This document shows positions 1 through 5,153 of a DNA stretch of 5,153 bases, one piece after another. How positions within the stretch are numbered: the first letter of the stretch is position 1; each line of letters opens with the position of its first letter. Source of the stretch: Actinomycetota bacterium (GTDB taxonomy: Bacteria > Desulfobacterota > Deferrimicrobia > Deferrimicrobiales > Deferrimicrobiaceae); NCBI GenBank assembly GCA_016844415.1, contig JAENIX010000084.1, positions 1-5,153 on the forward strand, given 5' to 3'. Under the pieces are notes generated by a model. The model did no database searches and was not told the origin of the DNA. It was given only the letters and a program-made list of their open reading frames with translations. Position numbers and translations under genes: made by a program.

Positions 1-1166
1 GGGTTGATCTTGTTCTGTACGCCGTCCAGCCCCGCCATCAGCTGCGCGGCGAACGAAAGGTATCCGTTGCAGGACGGGTCGGGCGTGCGGAACTCCAGCC
101 GCTTGGCCTTCGGAGACGGGGAGTACATCGGGATACGGACCGCCGCGGACCGGTTCCGGCTCGAGTACGCCAGGTTCACGGGGGCCTCGAAGCCCGGGAC
201 CAGCCGCTTGTAGGAGTTCATCGTCGGGTTGGAGAAGGCGCACAGCGCCGGTGCGTGCTTGAGAATCCCGCCGATGTAGTGAAGCGCCATCTTCGACAGC
301 CCGCCGTATTCCTCGCCTGCGAACAGCGGCTTGCCGCCCTTCCAGAGCGACTGGTGGGTGTGCATCCCGCTGCCGTTGTCCCCGTAGAGCGGCTTCGGCA
401 TGAAGGTGACGGTCTTCCCGGCCTTGCGGGCGACGTTCTTGCAGATGTACTTGTACCACTGCAGCGCGTCGGCGACCTTCACCAGCGTGTCGAAATGCAG
501 GTCGATCTCCGCCTGACCCGCCGTCGCGACCTCGTGGTGCTGCGCCTCGACCTTCAGCCCGATCAATTCCATCACGCGGACCATCTCGTCCCGCAGGTCG
601 TGCTGGGAGTCGGTGGGCGGAACGGGGAAGTAACCTTCCTTGTGGCGCGGCTTGTATCCCAGGTTCGGCTTCTCCTCGCGCCCGGAATTCCAGATCCCCT
701 CGACCGAGTCGATGTGGAAGTAGCCGTAATGGGACGCGGTAGAGTAGCGGATGTCGTCGAAGATGAAGAACTCGGCCTCCGGCCCGAAATAGGCCGTGTC
801 GGCTATCCCCGTGGACTTCAGGTACGCCTCGGCTTTCCGCGCGATGTTGCGCGGGTCGCGGCTGTAGTTCTCCTTCGTGATCGGGTCGACGATGTTGCAG
901 ATCAGGGAGAGCGTCGGCCGGGTGATGAACGGATCGATGACTGCCGTTCCCGCCTCCGGGATGACCAGCATGTCCGACGCGTGGATCGGCTGCCAGCCGC
1001 GGATGCTCGACCCGTCGAACCCGAACCCTTCCTCGAAGCTGTCCTCCTTCAATTCGTAGATCGGGACGGCGAAATGCTGCCAGGTCCCGATGAAATCCAT
1101 GAACTTCAGGTCGACCATCTCGATCTTCCTGCTCTTGGTGAACTCCAGCACTTCCTTCGGGGTCAT
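1..1166 (-). CDS. glnA: Glutamine synthetase, type I (3' end cut by window edge)
   Basis: Makes glutamine from glutamate, ammonia and ATP in the cytoplasm; type I enzymes are dodecamers. The frame is open from ATG at 1166 to the left edge, giving about 388 of the usual 470 or so residues. Visible family marks, in order, are [11 protein letters not shown] near residue 50, EAEFFIFDD with metal-binding Glu at 130 and 132, [12 protein letters not shown] with the ATP/substrate His at 269, the [13 protein letters not shown] and [12 protein letters not shown] arginine motifs, and [17 protein letters not shown]. The end of the protein, including the region of the adenylylation Tyr (about 397 in enterobacterial enzymes), is outside the window, so that control cannot be judged. 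The start is set by a strong AAGGAGGA just upstream of the ATG. It lies 40 bases after glnB on the same strand with no terminator between, so it is most likely co-transcribed from the sigma-54 promoter in front of glnB. Confidence 0.97.
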   Translation of the reverse strand, partial: MTPKEVLEFTKSRKIEMVDLKFMDFIGTWQHFAVPIYELKEDSFEEGFGFDGSSIRGWQPIHASDMLVIPEAGTAVIDPFITRPTLSLICNIVDPITKENYSRDPRNIARKAEAYLKSTGIADTAYFGPEAEFFIFDDIRYSTASHYGYFHIDSVEGIWNSGREEKPNLGYKPRHKEGYFPVPPTDSQHDLRDEMVRVMELIGLKVEAQHHEVATAGQAEIDLHFDTLVKVADALQWYKYICKNVARKAGKTVTFMPKPLYGDNGSGMHTHQSLWKGGKPLFAGEEYGGLSKMALHYIGGILKHAPALCAFSNPTMNSYKRLVPGFEAPVNLAYSSRNRSAAVRIPMYSPSPKAKRLEFRTPDPSCNGYLSFAAQLMAGLDGVQNKIN

Positions 1167-1206
1167 GTCTTCCTCCTTGTGTATGGTCCAGCGGATGCGA
1201 TTTGCG

Positions 1207-1548
<342 letters not shown>

Positions 1549-1572
1549 TCACCTCCTCTCGGATTATGGAAT

Positions 1573-1588
1573 TGCAATGGCCGTACCA
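1573..1588 (-). promoter_or_regulatory. Sigma-54 (RpoN) promoter of glnB-glnA
   Basis: Read on the minus strand the sequence is TGGTACggccaTTGCA, one base off the TGGCAC-N5-TTGCA consensus. The invariant GG (1587-1586) and GC (1575-1574) are exactly 10 bases apart. The transcription start would fall near 1562, leaving a leader of only about 17 bases that is almost entirely the glnB ribosome binding site. Sigma-54 promoters need an NtrC-type enhancer protein, which fits a PII/glutamine synthetase operon. Confidence 0.85.
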
Positions 1589-1637
1589 AGTCGCAGGATA
1601 CGACGCGTTTCCTGCCTTATCGTCGAAAAACACCCGT

Positions 1638-1662
1638 CGTTTCAACGCGATTTGACGAAACG
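1638..1662. promoter_or_regulatory. Inverted repeat, possible enhancer site for the glnB promoter
   Basis: CGTTTC (1638-1643) and GAAACG (1657-1662) form a perfect 6-base inverted repeat with a 13-base spacer. A further CGTTTC lies at 1605-1610. The repeat is centred about 88 bases upstream of the predicted sigma-54 start, a usual place for an activator dimer. It does not match the enteric NtrC consensus (GCAC-N7-GTGC), so which protein binds, if any, is unknown. Confidence 0.3.
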
Positions 1663-1697
1663 GCGCTGAGCGGACGATGGCGCACGCTGTGGGCGAA

Positions 1698-1706
1698 TGA
1701 TAGAAT
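1698..1706 (+). promoter_or_regulatory. Candidate extended -10 promoter for the rightward genes
   Basis: TGATAGAAT is an extended -10 element (TG, one base, then TAGAAT, 5 of 6 to TATAAT). No good -35 is visible 16-18 bases upstream. The start would be near 1713, giving a leader of about 46 bases before the GTG at 1759. It is the best candidate in the divergent region but is a short motif. Confidence 0.35.
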
Positions 1707-1729
1707 GTGCCCAATCGTTGATCAGGCGA

Positions 1730-1746
1730 TGCCTTTTCCATAGGCA
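1730..1746 (+). repeat. Short inverted repeat touching the ribosome binding site
   Basis: TGCCT (1730-1734) and AGGCA (1742-1746) can pair around a 7-base loop. The right arm runs straight into AAAGGAGGGG, the ribosome binding site of the gene at 1759. It could be a small leader hairpin or an operator; a 5-base stem is weak evidence. Confidence 0.25.
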
Positions 1747-1758
1747 AAGGAGGGGACC

Positions 1759-2475
1759 GTGGTCGCGGGCCTGCTGGATGAATTCCGTGCGGATGTCGAG
1801 AAGGTTTTCGGGGAGGAGCTGGTATCCCTCACCCTGTATGGAAGCCACGCGGCGGATGTTCCGGAGGCGGGAAGCGATGTTTCCGTGCTGATCGTCGTCC
1901 GGGAACTGCGCAGGGAGGCGCTCCTGGCCTACAGGGCCATCGCGCACAGGTACGCCCGACGCGGGATTCCCGCCCCGCCGATCTTCACCGAAGGTTTCCT
2001 GAAAGAATCGTCCGACGTTTTCCCGCTGGAGTTCCTGGGCATGACCGAGCGGAGGCGCGTCCTCTTCGGGAAGGACGTCGTGGGAGAGCTCGCGATCACG
2101 TCGGAAAACCTGAGGCACCAGGTGGAATTCGAGTTGAAAGGGAAACTGCTCTCCCTCCGCCGGATGTACGTCGGCGCATTCGGCAACAAGGAGTTGCTTT
2201 CGCTCCTGCGGGACACGGTGGGGTCGATCGTCTCGGTGGCGCGGGGGCTTCTGCTTCTCACGGACCACGGGGCGCCGCACGGGAAAATGGAGATACTGGA
2301 GGAGATAGAGAGGCGGTTCGGCATCGCCCTGCCCTTCCTCCGGGAAGCCCTTGCCGCAAGGGGCGGAGAAAAGATCCCGCAGGACCGGGCCGAGGACCTG
2401 TTCTTCGGGTACCAGGACGAAGTTGATAAGCTCTGCTCCCTTGCGGACACATTCCCGACTGGATCCGGGATGTAG
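1759..2475 (+). CDS. Nucleotidyltransferase-fold protein with degraded active site
   Basis: 238 residues, GTG start chosen because AAAGGAGGGG ends 3-4 bases before it and no in-frame ATG lies nearby. The N-terminal part looks like the polymerase-beta/MNT nucleotidyltransferase fold. A beta strand and helix turn carry YGSHAAD (Gly28-Ser29), then SDVSVLIVV (Asp40), and later FPLEFLGMTERRRVLFGKD (Glu91), a segment often seen in stand-alone members. In active enzymes the second metal ligand is Asp or Glu two residues after the first; here it is Ser42, so transferase activity is doubtful. Residues 110-238 are mostly helical and carry no motif I recognise. The stop codon abuts the ATG of the TPM gene, so the two are almost certainly one transcript and translationally linked. 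This suggests, but does not prove, a role connected with the envelope proteins downstream. Specific function is unknown. Confidence 0.8.
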   Translation: MVAGLLDEFRADVEKVFGEELVSLTLYGSHAADVPEAGSDVSVLIVVRELRREALLAYRAIAHRYARRGIPAPPIFTEGFLKESSDVFPLEFLGMTERRRVLFGKDVVGELAITSENLRHQVEFELKGKLLSLRRMYVGAFGNKELLSLLRDTVGSIVSVARGLLLLTDHGAPHGKMEILEEIERRFGIALPFLREALAARGGEKIPQDRAEDLFFGYQDEVDKLCSLADTFPTGSGM

Positions 2476-3249
2476 ATGACCTCGCGTATCGTTCCGATCA
2501 TCGCGGCGCTCGTGGTTCTTCTGGCGGTCGCCGCCCCTCTTCCTTGCGCTGCCGAGGAGCCGAAGGTCCCGCCCTACGCCGGTTACGTCACCGACACTGC
2601 GGGCGTCATGAGGGAATGGGCCGCCAGGACAGAAAAGTTGTGCCTCGAGATCGAGCAGCAGACGACCGCCCAGGTGGCGGTCCTGACCGTTAAGAGCACC
2701 GCCCCACTCGAAGCGCAGCAATATGCCCAGAAGGTCTTCGACCAGTGGAAGATCGGGAAAAAGGGGAAGGACAACGGCATCCTGTTCCTCGTGGCGGTCG
2801 ATGACAAGAAGTTGTGGATCGCGACGGGGTACGGCGTGGAGGGTGTTCTTCCCGACGGCAAGGTCGGGGAGATCCGCGATAAATTCCTGCGCCCGCTGTT
2901 CCGCCAGGGACGGTACGGCGAAGGGATCTACATGGGGGTCAAGGCCGCCGGAAGCGTCCTCACCGGCGGGAAGATGGAAACGCCGAAGGGAATGGGAACG
3001 CCGAGGGGAGTTCTCCGGCAAATAACCCGTCTCCCGCTGGAGTTTCTCCTCTTCCTTATACTTGGCGTGCCGTACCTGATTTTCCGCTGGATCCTTTCCC
3101 GCAGGCCCGGATACCGCGGGGGCGGAGGGTGGTGGTTCCCCGGCGGCGGGGGAATGGGGGGCGGCGGGGGTGGTGGGTTCGGCGGCGGCGGGTTCGGAGG
3201 GTTCGGAGGCGGTTTTTCCGGCGGCGGCGGGGCCGGCGGGGGCTGGTAG
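2476..3249 (+). CDS. TPM-domain exported membrane protein with glycine-rich tail (YgcG-like)
   Basis: 257 residues. A signal peptide covers about residues 1-26 (hydrophobic 5-23, likely cut after Ala26). The TPM (TLP18.3/Psb32/MOLO-1) domain runs from about 33 to 160, with the typical KGKDNGILFLVAVDDKKLWIATGYGVEG stretch split here as KGKDNGILFL and GYGVEGVLPDG. A single membrane helix lies at about 186-207. The last 46 residues are almost all Gly with Phe, and end in GAGGGW, as is common in this family. The domain faces the outside of the inner membrane. Its role in bacteria is not settled; photosynthetic relatives act in photosystem II repair. The gene begins directly after the stop codon of the gene before, in the same frame, with only a weak ribosome binding site of its own, so translation is probably coupled. 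LemA lies next, the usual partner of such proteins. Confidence 0.9.
   Translation: MTSRIVPIIAALVVLLAVAAPLPCAAEEPKVPPYAGYVTDTAGVMREWAARTEKLCLEIEQQTTAQVAVLTVKSTAPLEAQQYAQKVFDQWKIGKKGKDNGILFLVAVDDKKLWIATGYGVEGVLPDGKVGEIRDKFLRPLFRQGRYGEGIYMGVKAAGSVLTGGKMETPKGMGTPRGVLRQITRLPLEFLLFLILGVPYLIFRWILSRRPGYRGGGGWWFPGGGGMGGGGGGGFGGGGFGGFGGGFSGGGGAGGGW
3148..3177 (+). other. G-quadruplex motif inside the glycine-tail codons
   Basis: Four runs of G (3148-3152, 3156-3161, 3166-3170, 3175-3177) are separated by loops of 3, 4 and 4 bases on the coding strand, so both DNA and mRNA could form an intramolecular quadruplex. It follows from GGG/GGC glycine codons and may have no function of its own. Confidence 0.5.
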
Positions 3250-3264
3250 TTATCGGGCGATAAC
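3249..3264. repeat. GTTATC-GGGC-GATAAC hairpin between the TPM and lemA genes
   Basis: A perfect 6-base inverted repeat with a 4-base loop starts on the last base of the TPM stop codon. There is no T-run after it, so it is not a standard terminator. It may stabilise the 3' end of the upstream message or be an operator; nothing else supports either. Confidence 0.4.
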
Positions 3265-3297
3265 CGGATACGGAACAAATATCGACGGAGGGAAACG

Positions 3298-3861
3298 ATG
3301 GGCAAAAAAATCTGGATAGGCGTGGCGGTCGTGGCGGCCCTGCTGGTGTTCAAAGGGGTCTCGGCATACAACGGAATCATTCGTAACGACGTGGCGGTGA
3401 ACGAGAAGTGGGGGCAGGTGCAGAACGTTCTCCAGCGGCGGGCGGACCTGATTCCCAACCTGGTCCAGTCCGTCAAGGGATACGCGGCTCATGAGAAGGC
3501 GATCTTCGAGAACGTGGCGGCGGCTCGGGCGAAGCTGGCCGGCGCCAGGACACCCGAGGACTCGATGAAGGCGAACGCGGAGGTCTCCTCCGCACTCTCC
3601 CGGCTCCTCCTCGTGGTGGAGAACTATCCGCTGCTCAAGGCCGACCAGACATTCATCCGCCTGATGGACGAACTCGCCGGCGCGGAGAACCGGATTGCCG
3701 TCGAGCGTATGCGGTACAACGAGACCGTGGGGACATTCAACACCTCGATCCGGGTCTTCCCCAACAGTCTTGTCGCTGGATTCACGGGATTCAAGACGAA
3801 GCCGTTCTTCGAGGCGGAAGCCACGGCGAAGGAAGTTCCAAAGGTCGACTTCGGCAAATAG
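3298..3861 (+). CDS. LemA family membrane protein
   Basis: 187 residues, the normal size for the family. A short N-terminal membrane helix (about residues 5-22) anchors a helical extracytoplasmic domain. Family marks are YNGIIRNDVAVNEKWGQVQ (24-42) followed by the hallmark QRRADLIPNLVQSVKGY (46-62), then a long helical bundle with ERMRYNETVGTFN and a C-terminal FEAEATAKEVPKVDF. The start is fixed by GGAGGG six bases ahead of ATG. LemA proteins have no agreed biochemical role but very often sit beside TPM-domain proteins, as here, 48 bases after the TPM gene. The pair probably works together at the cell envelope; that is inference from gene linkage. Confidence 0.95.
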   Translation: MGKKIWIGVAVVAALLVFKGVSAYNGIIRNDVAVNEKWGQVQNVLQRRADLIPNLVQSVKGYAAHEKAIFENVAAARAKLAGARTPEDSMKANAEVSSALSRLLLVVENYPLLKADQTFIRLMDELAGAENRIAVERMRYNETVGTFNTSIRVFPNSLVAGFTGFKTKPFFEAEATAKEVPKVDFGK

Positions 3862-3867
3862 CACATC

Positions 3868-3945
3868 AGAACCGGGACGTTCCTTAGAACTCCTGAAGGG
3901 AATGGTTTGTTTTAATACCCAAGTTCTTAGGAACGTCCCGGTTCT
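3868..3945. repeat. Inverted-repeat element (REP/MITE-like) between lemA and the NYN gene
   Basis: A 24-base left arm (3868-3891) and a 24-base right arm (3922-3945) are inverted copies with one mismatch (T3885 against T3928), around a 30-base AT-richer centre. Each arm holds the near-palindrome GGGACGTTCC / GGAACGTCCC, and GTTCTTAGG is repeated directly at 3923-3931 and 3941-3949. The element starts 6 bases after the lemA stop and ends 12 bases before the next ATG. It encodes nothing and has no T-run, so it is better read as a mobile or REP-type element that may also act as a transcript-end hairpin. No transposase is in the window. Confidence 0.75.
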
Positions 3946-3957
3946 TAGGGGTCCTCG

Positions 3958-4476
3958 ATGAGTGGGAACCTGATCGTGGACGGGCACAACCTGGTTCTGT
4001 CGGGGGAGATTCCCTTGGGGGCGGACCCGGCAAGCCCAGAAGGACGCAGTGAGCTGTGCGCGCTCCTTTCCTCGTATGCGATAAAAAAGGGGCTGCGGCT
4101 TACCGTCGTATTCGACGGACGGGGGTCCGGCAACTCCGTGCGGTCGCGCCAGGCTTTCAAGGGCGGGACGGCACTCTACTCCTCTCGCACCGAGACAGCG
4201 GACGACGTGATCCGCGATATCACACGAAACGCAGCCTTGGGGACGATAGTGGTCACATCCGACCGCGGTCTCACGGGCACATTGCCTTCCCGCAACATCC
4301 CCGTTGTTTCATGCGGTGAATTCGCCGCGCGTCTTTACGACTTCTGGTTTGCGGGCCTGAAGGGTGGCCCGGTGGATGAGGGAATCCCTTCCGGCGGCTC
4401 CCCCCGGAAGAAGGGCGAGGGGCACAAACCCAAGAAGCAGGAACGGAAAAGGGACCGCCTCCTGCGAAAGCTATAA
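3958..4476 (+). CDS. NYN-domain ribonuclease, YacP/Rae1-like
   Basis: 172 residues, the usual length for YacP proteins. The PIN-like NYN fold shows its acidic sites in order: LIVDGHNLV (Asp8), VVFDGRG (Asp53), TETADDVIRDI (Asp82-Asp83) and VVTSDRGL (Asp102). A strongly basic tail follows (about 148-172, rich in Lys/Arg), suited to RNA or ribosome binding. The Bacillus relative Rae1 cuts mRNA in the ribosomal A site; the same role here is inference. The ATG follows AGGGGT at 3947-3952, which lies just outside the right arm of the inverted-repeat element, so this gene's translation signal sits at the edge of that element. It is in line with lemA but 96 bases away, so it may be a separate unit. 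The gene is followed by the structured intergenic region. Confidence 0.88.
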   Translation: MSGNLIVDGHNLVLSGEIPLGADPASPEGRSELCALLSSYAIKKGLRLTVVFDGRGSGNSVRSRQAFKGGTALYSSRTETADDVIRDITRNAALGTIVVTSDRGLTGTLPSRNIPVVSCGEFAARLYDFWFAGLKGGPVDEGIPSGGSPRKKGEGHKPKKQERKRDRLLRKL

Positions 4477-4485
4477 ACAAATTCG

Positions 4486-4656
4486 AGGACAACACTCCCA
4501 CAGGAAGGCGCGTATGCCGCAGGGGGTCCGGCGCAGCGAGGAGCCAAGGCGACACCGCCTCGAGTTTGAACCCACCCAACAAGGGAAGTTATGCTTGGCG
4601 TACCAAGCAACATGGCCTACCACTGGGAGATAACCGAGGGGCACGTAAAACGAAGG
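4486..4656 (+). ncRNA. Structured RNA, tentatively a HEARO / IscB-type omega-RNA without its gene
   Basis: No credible protein is encoded here, yet the plus strand can form an ordered set of stems. CTCCCA (4495-4500) pairs with TGGGAG (4624-4629) as a long-range closing stem. AGGCG (4547-4551) pairs with CGCCT (4556-4560), and TGCTTGG (4592-4598) pairs with CCAAGCA (4603-4609) around a CGTA loop. GGGT (4524-4527) can pair with ACCC (4570-4573). GTTA (4588-4591) can pair with TAAC (4631-4634), which crosses the closing stem and would be a pseudoknot. Size (about 170-210 bases with the following hairpin), position between genes and pseudoknotted layout resemble HEARO RNAs, the guide RNAs of IscB nucleases, which also occur as orphans. 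The family name rests on pattern memory, not a search; another intergenic RNA or mobile-element remnant is possible. Ends are approximate. Confidence 0.45.
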
Positions 4657-4722
4657 GGGATCGGAGCCTGGCGACGTAGCGAGCACGGAGCCACGTAGGC
4701 GCAGCGCCTTCCGGATTATCCC
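4657..4722. repeat. Imperfect long hairpin at the 3' side of the structured region
   Basis: Arms pair in register: GGGAT (4657-4661) with ATCCC (4718-4722), CGGA (4662-4665) with TCCG (4710-4713), GCCT (4666-4669) with AGGC (4697-4700), and ACGT (4674-4677) with ACGT (4693-4696). That makes 17 pairs interrupted by bulges. The inside also holds a direct repeat, CGGAGCC at 4662-4668 and 4686-4692, each followed by ACGTAG (after 5 bases in the first copy, at once in the second). The right arm covers the stop codon of the minus-strand gene. It could be the end of a mobile element or a two-way terminator. Confidence 0.5.
4697..4709. terminator. Possible weak two-way terminator hairpin between convergent genes
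   Basis: AGGCG-CAG-CGCCT is a compact GC-rich 5-base stem (palindromic overall) lying between the convergent NYN gene and the minus-strand gene. Only two T follow on the plus strand and none on the minus strand, so intrinsic termination is uncertain. It competes with the longer pairing of 4657-4722. Confidence 0.3.
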
Positions 4723-5153
4723 GCGATGATTTTCCCACCGCTTGCGGTTGCGATCCGCTCGGCCTCCGCGCGCCCGATCACGTCAGCCAGCGGAAGAAGG
4801 CCCTTTCCCGCCACGGCGCCCGATGCAAGCTTCAACGCGACCTCCGCGAGCAGGACGCCCGCGAGTATGCCTTTGGGGTCCTCGATCGATGCGGACGCGG
4901 TTCCGTTTCCTCCTTCCGACCAGACACCCGCGACTGCGGCCGGCGTTTCTTCCGCCGCCTTCATCGAGCCGCGCAGCCAGAACAGGAAGGCCGCCGAAAG
5001 TTCGCCCCCGACCGGCCCGAGCGATCCGAGCGTTTTTCCGAGCGTGCGGTAGAGGCCGGCGGGCCGTCCGGGTGCAAGGCCTAAGAAACTTTCATCCGTG
5101 CCGAAGTAGCATCCGGCGGGAGACCCGGGAGGGGACGGCCCCTCTTTCCTCGC
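4716..5153 (-). CDS. C-terminal part of a saccharopine dehydrogenase-like protein (tentative; 5' end outside window)
   Basis: The minus-strand frame is open from the right edge (5153) to TAA at 4718-4716, giving 145 residues with no needed start inside. The ATG at 4964 is an internal Met, because the upstream frame (for example CYFGTDESFLGLAPGRPAG and GGELSAAFLFWLRGSMK) reads on smoothly in the same style. The end has DPKGILAGVLLAEVALKLA, then GKGLLPLADVIGRAEAERI and GGKIIAG. This pattern of a helix, a short basic/Gly turn, a G-x-L-x-P strand and a last helix recalls the C-terminal domain of saccharopine dehydrogenase-family oxidoreductases. The NAD(P)-binding Rossmann half would lie beyond the edge, so the family cannot be confirmed here. 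The gene converges on the NYN gene, and its last codons overlap the right arm of the hairpin at 4657-4722. Confidence 0.55.
   Translation of the reverse strand, partial: ARKEGPSPPGSPAGCYFGTDESFLGLAPGRPAGLYRTLGKTLGSLGPVGGELSAAFLFWLRGSMKAAEETPAAVAGVWSEGGNGTASASIEDPKGILAGVLLAEVALKLASGAVAGKGLLPLADVIGRAEAERIATASGGKIIAG

Noticed and set aside
1679..1692. Plus-strand sigma-54 promoter starting at TGGCGC
   Set aside because: There is no GC at the -12 position 10 bases after the GG.
1642..3021. Long minus-strand open frame of 459 codons
   Set aside because: It lies opposite the nucleotidyltransferase-like and TPM genes, both with good start signals and recognisable domains; its own protein is low-complexity in style with no motif.
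2928..3476. Proline-rich minus-strand frame
   Set aside because: The proline run is only the complement of the glycine tail codons of the TPM gene.
3868..3945. Intrinsic terminator of lemA
   Set aside because: The stem is much longer than a terminator stem, has a 30-base loop and no T-run follows it.
4485..4530. GAGGA...CAGG beginning similar to the 5' part of RNase P RNA
   Set aside because: The conserved RNase P core sequences (for example ACAGAAA and the GGTAA-type 3' part) do not follow.
4364..4633. Small open frames on both strands across the region after the NYN gene
   Set aside because: They overlap the NYN 3' end and the structured RNA, lack ribosome binding sites and look like random Arg/Ser-rich translations.
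4486..4725. Group II intron
   Set aside because: No recognisable domain V hairpin, no GTGYG start and no reverse transcriptase frame.

Overview
The window is GC-rich bacterial chromosome. It carries a glnB-glnA pair behind a sigma-54 promoter, a class I glutamine synthetase, and a TPM/LemA envelope gene pair. This mix, with strong AGGAGG-type ribosome binding sites, suggests a deltaproteobacterium-like (Desulfobacterota) organism. That placement is inference from gene content and protein style only.

Left part (1-1545, minus strand): glnB (PII signal protein) is followed after 40 bases by glnA (glutamine synthetase), which runs off the left edge at about residue 388. A near-consensus -24/-12 promoter sits at 1573-1588, so the pair is most likely a nitrogen-controlled operon. 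PII senses 2-oxoglutarate, ATP and ADP, and glutamine synthetase is the ammonia-assimilating enzyme it ultimately helps control. The 213-base divergent region (1546-1758) also holds an inverted repeat that could be an enhancer site and a candidate promoter for the rightward genes.

Middle part (1759-4476, plus strand): four genes point right. They are a nucleotidyltransferase-fold protein with a degraded metal site, a TPM-domain exported/membrane protein with a glycine-rich tail (zero-base junction with the gene before), a LemA-family membrane protein, and a YacP/Rae1-like NYN-domain ribonuclease. Between lemA and the NYN gene lies a compact 78-base element made of two 24-base inverted arms (23 of 24 pair), a likely REP/MITE-type non-coding element.

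Right part (4477-5153): a 239-base intergenic stretch between the NYN gene and a convergent minus-strand gene is filled by a sequence with the properties of a structured RNA. It has a long-range closing stem, strong local hairpins and a possible pseudoknot, followed by an imperfect 66-base hairpin. It resembles the HEARO / IscB omega-RNA type of mobile-element RNA, but without an IscB gene. That identification is from pattern memory and is tentative. This is the most interesting region. The last gene, entering from the right edge, is the C-terminal part of a protein that looks like the saccharopine dehydrogenase family.
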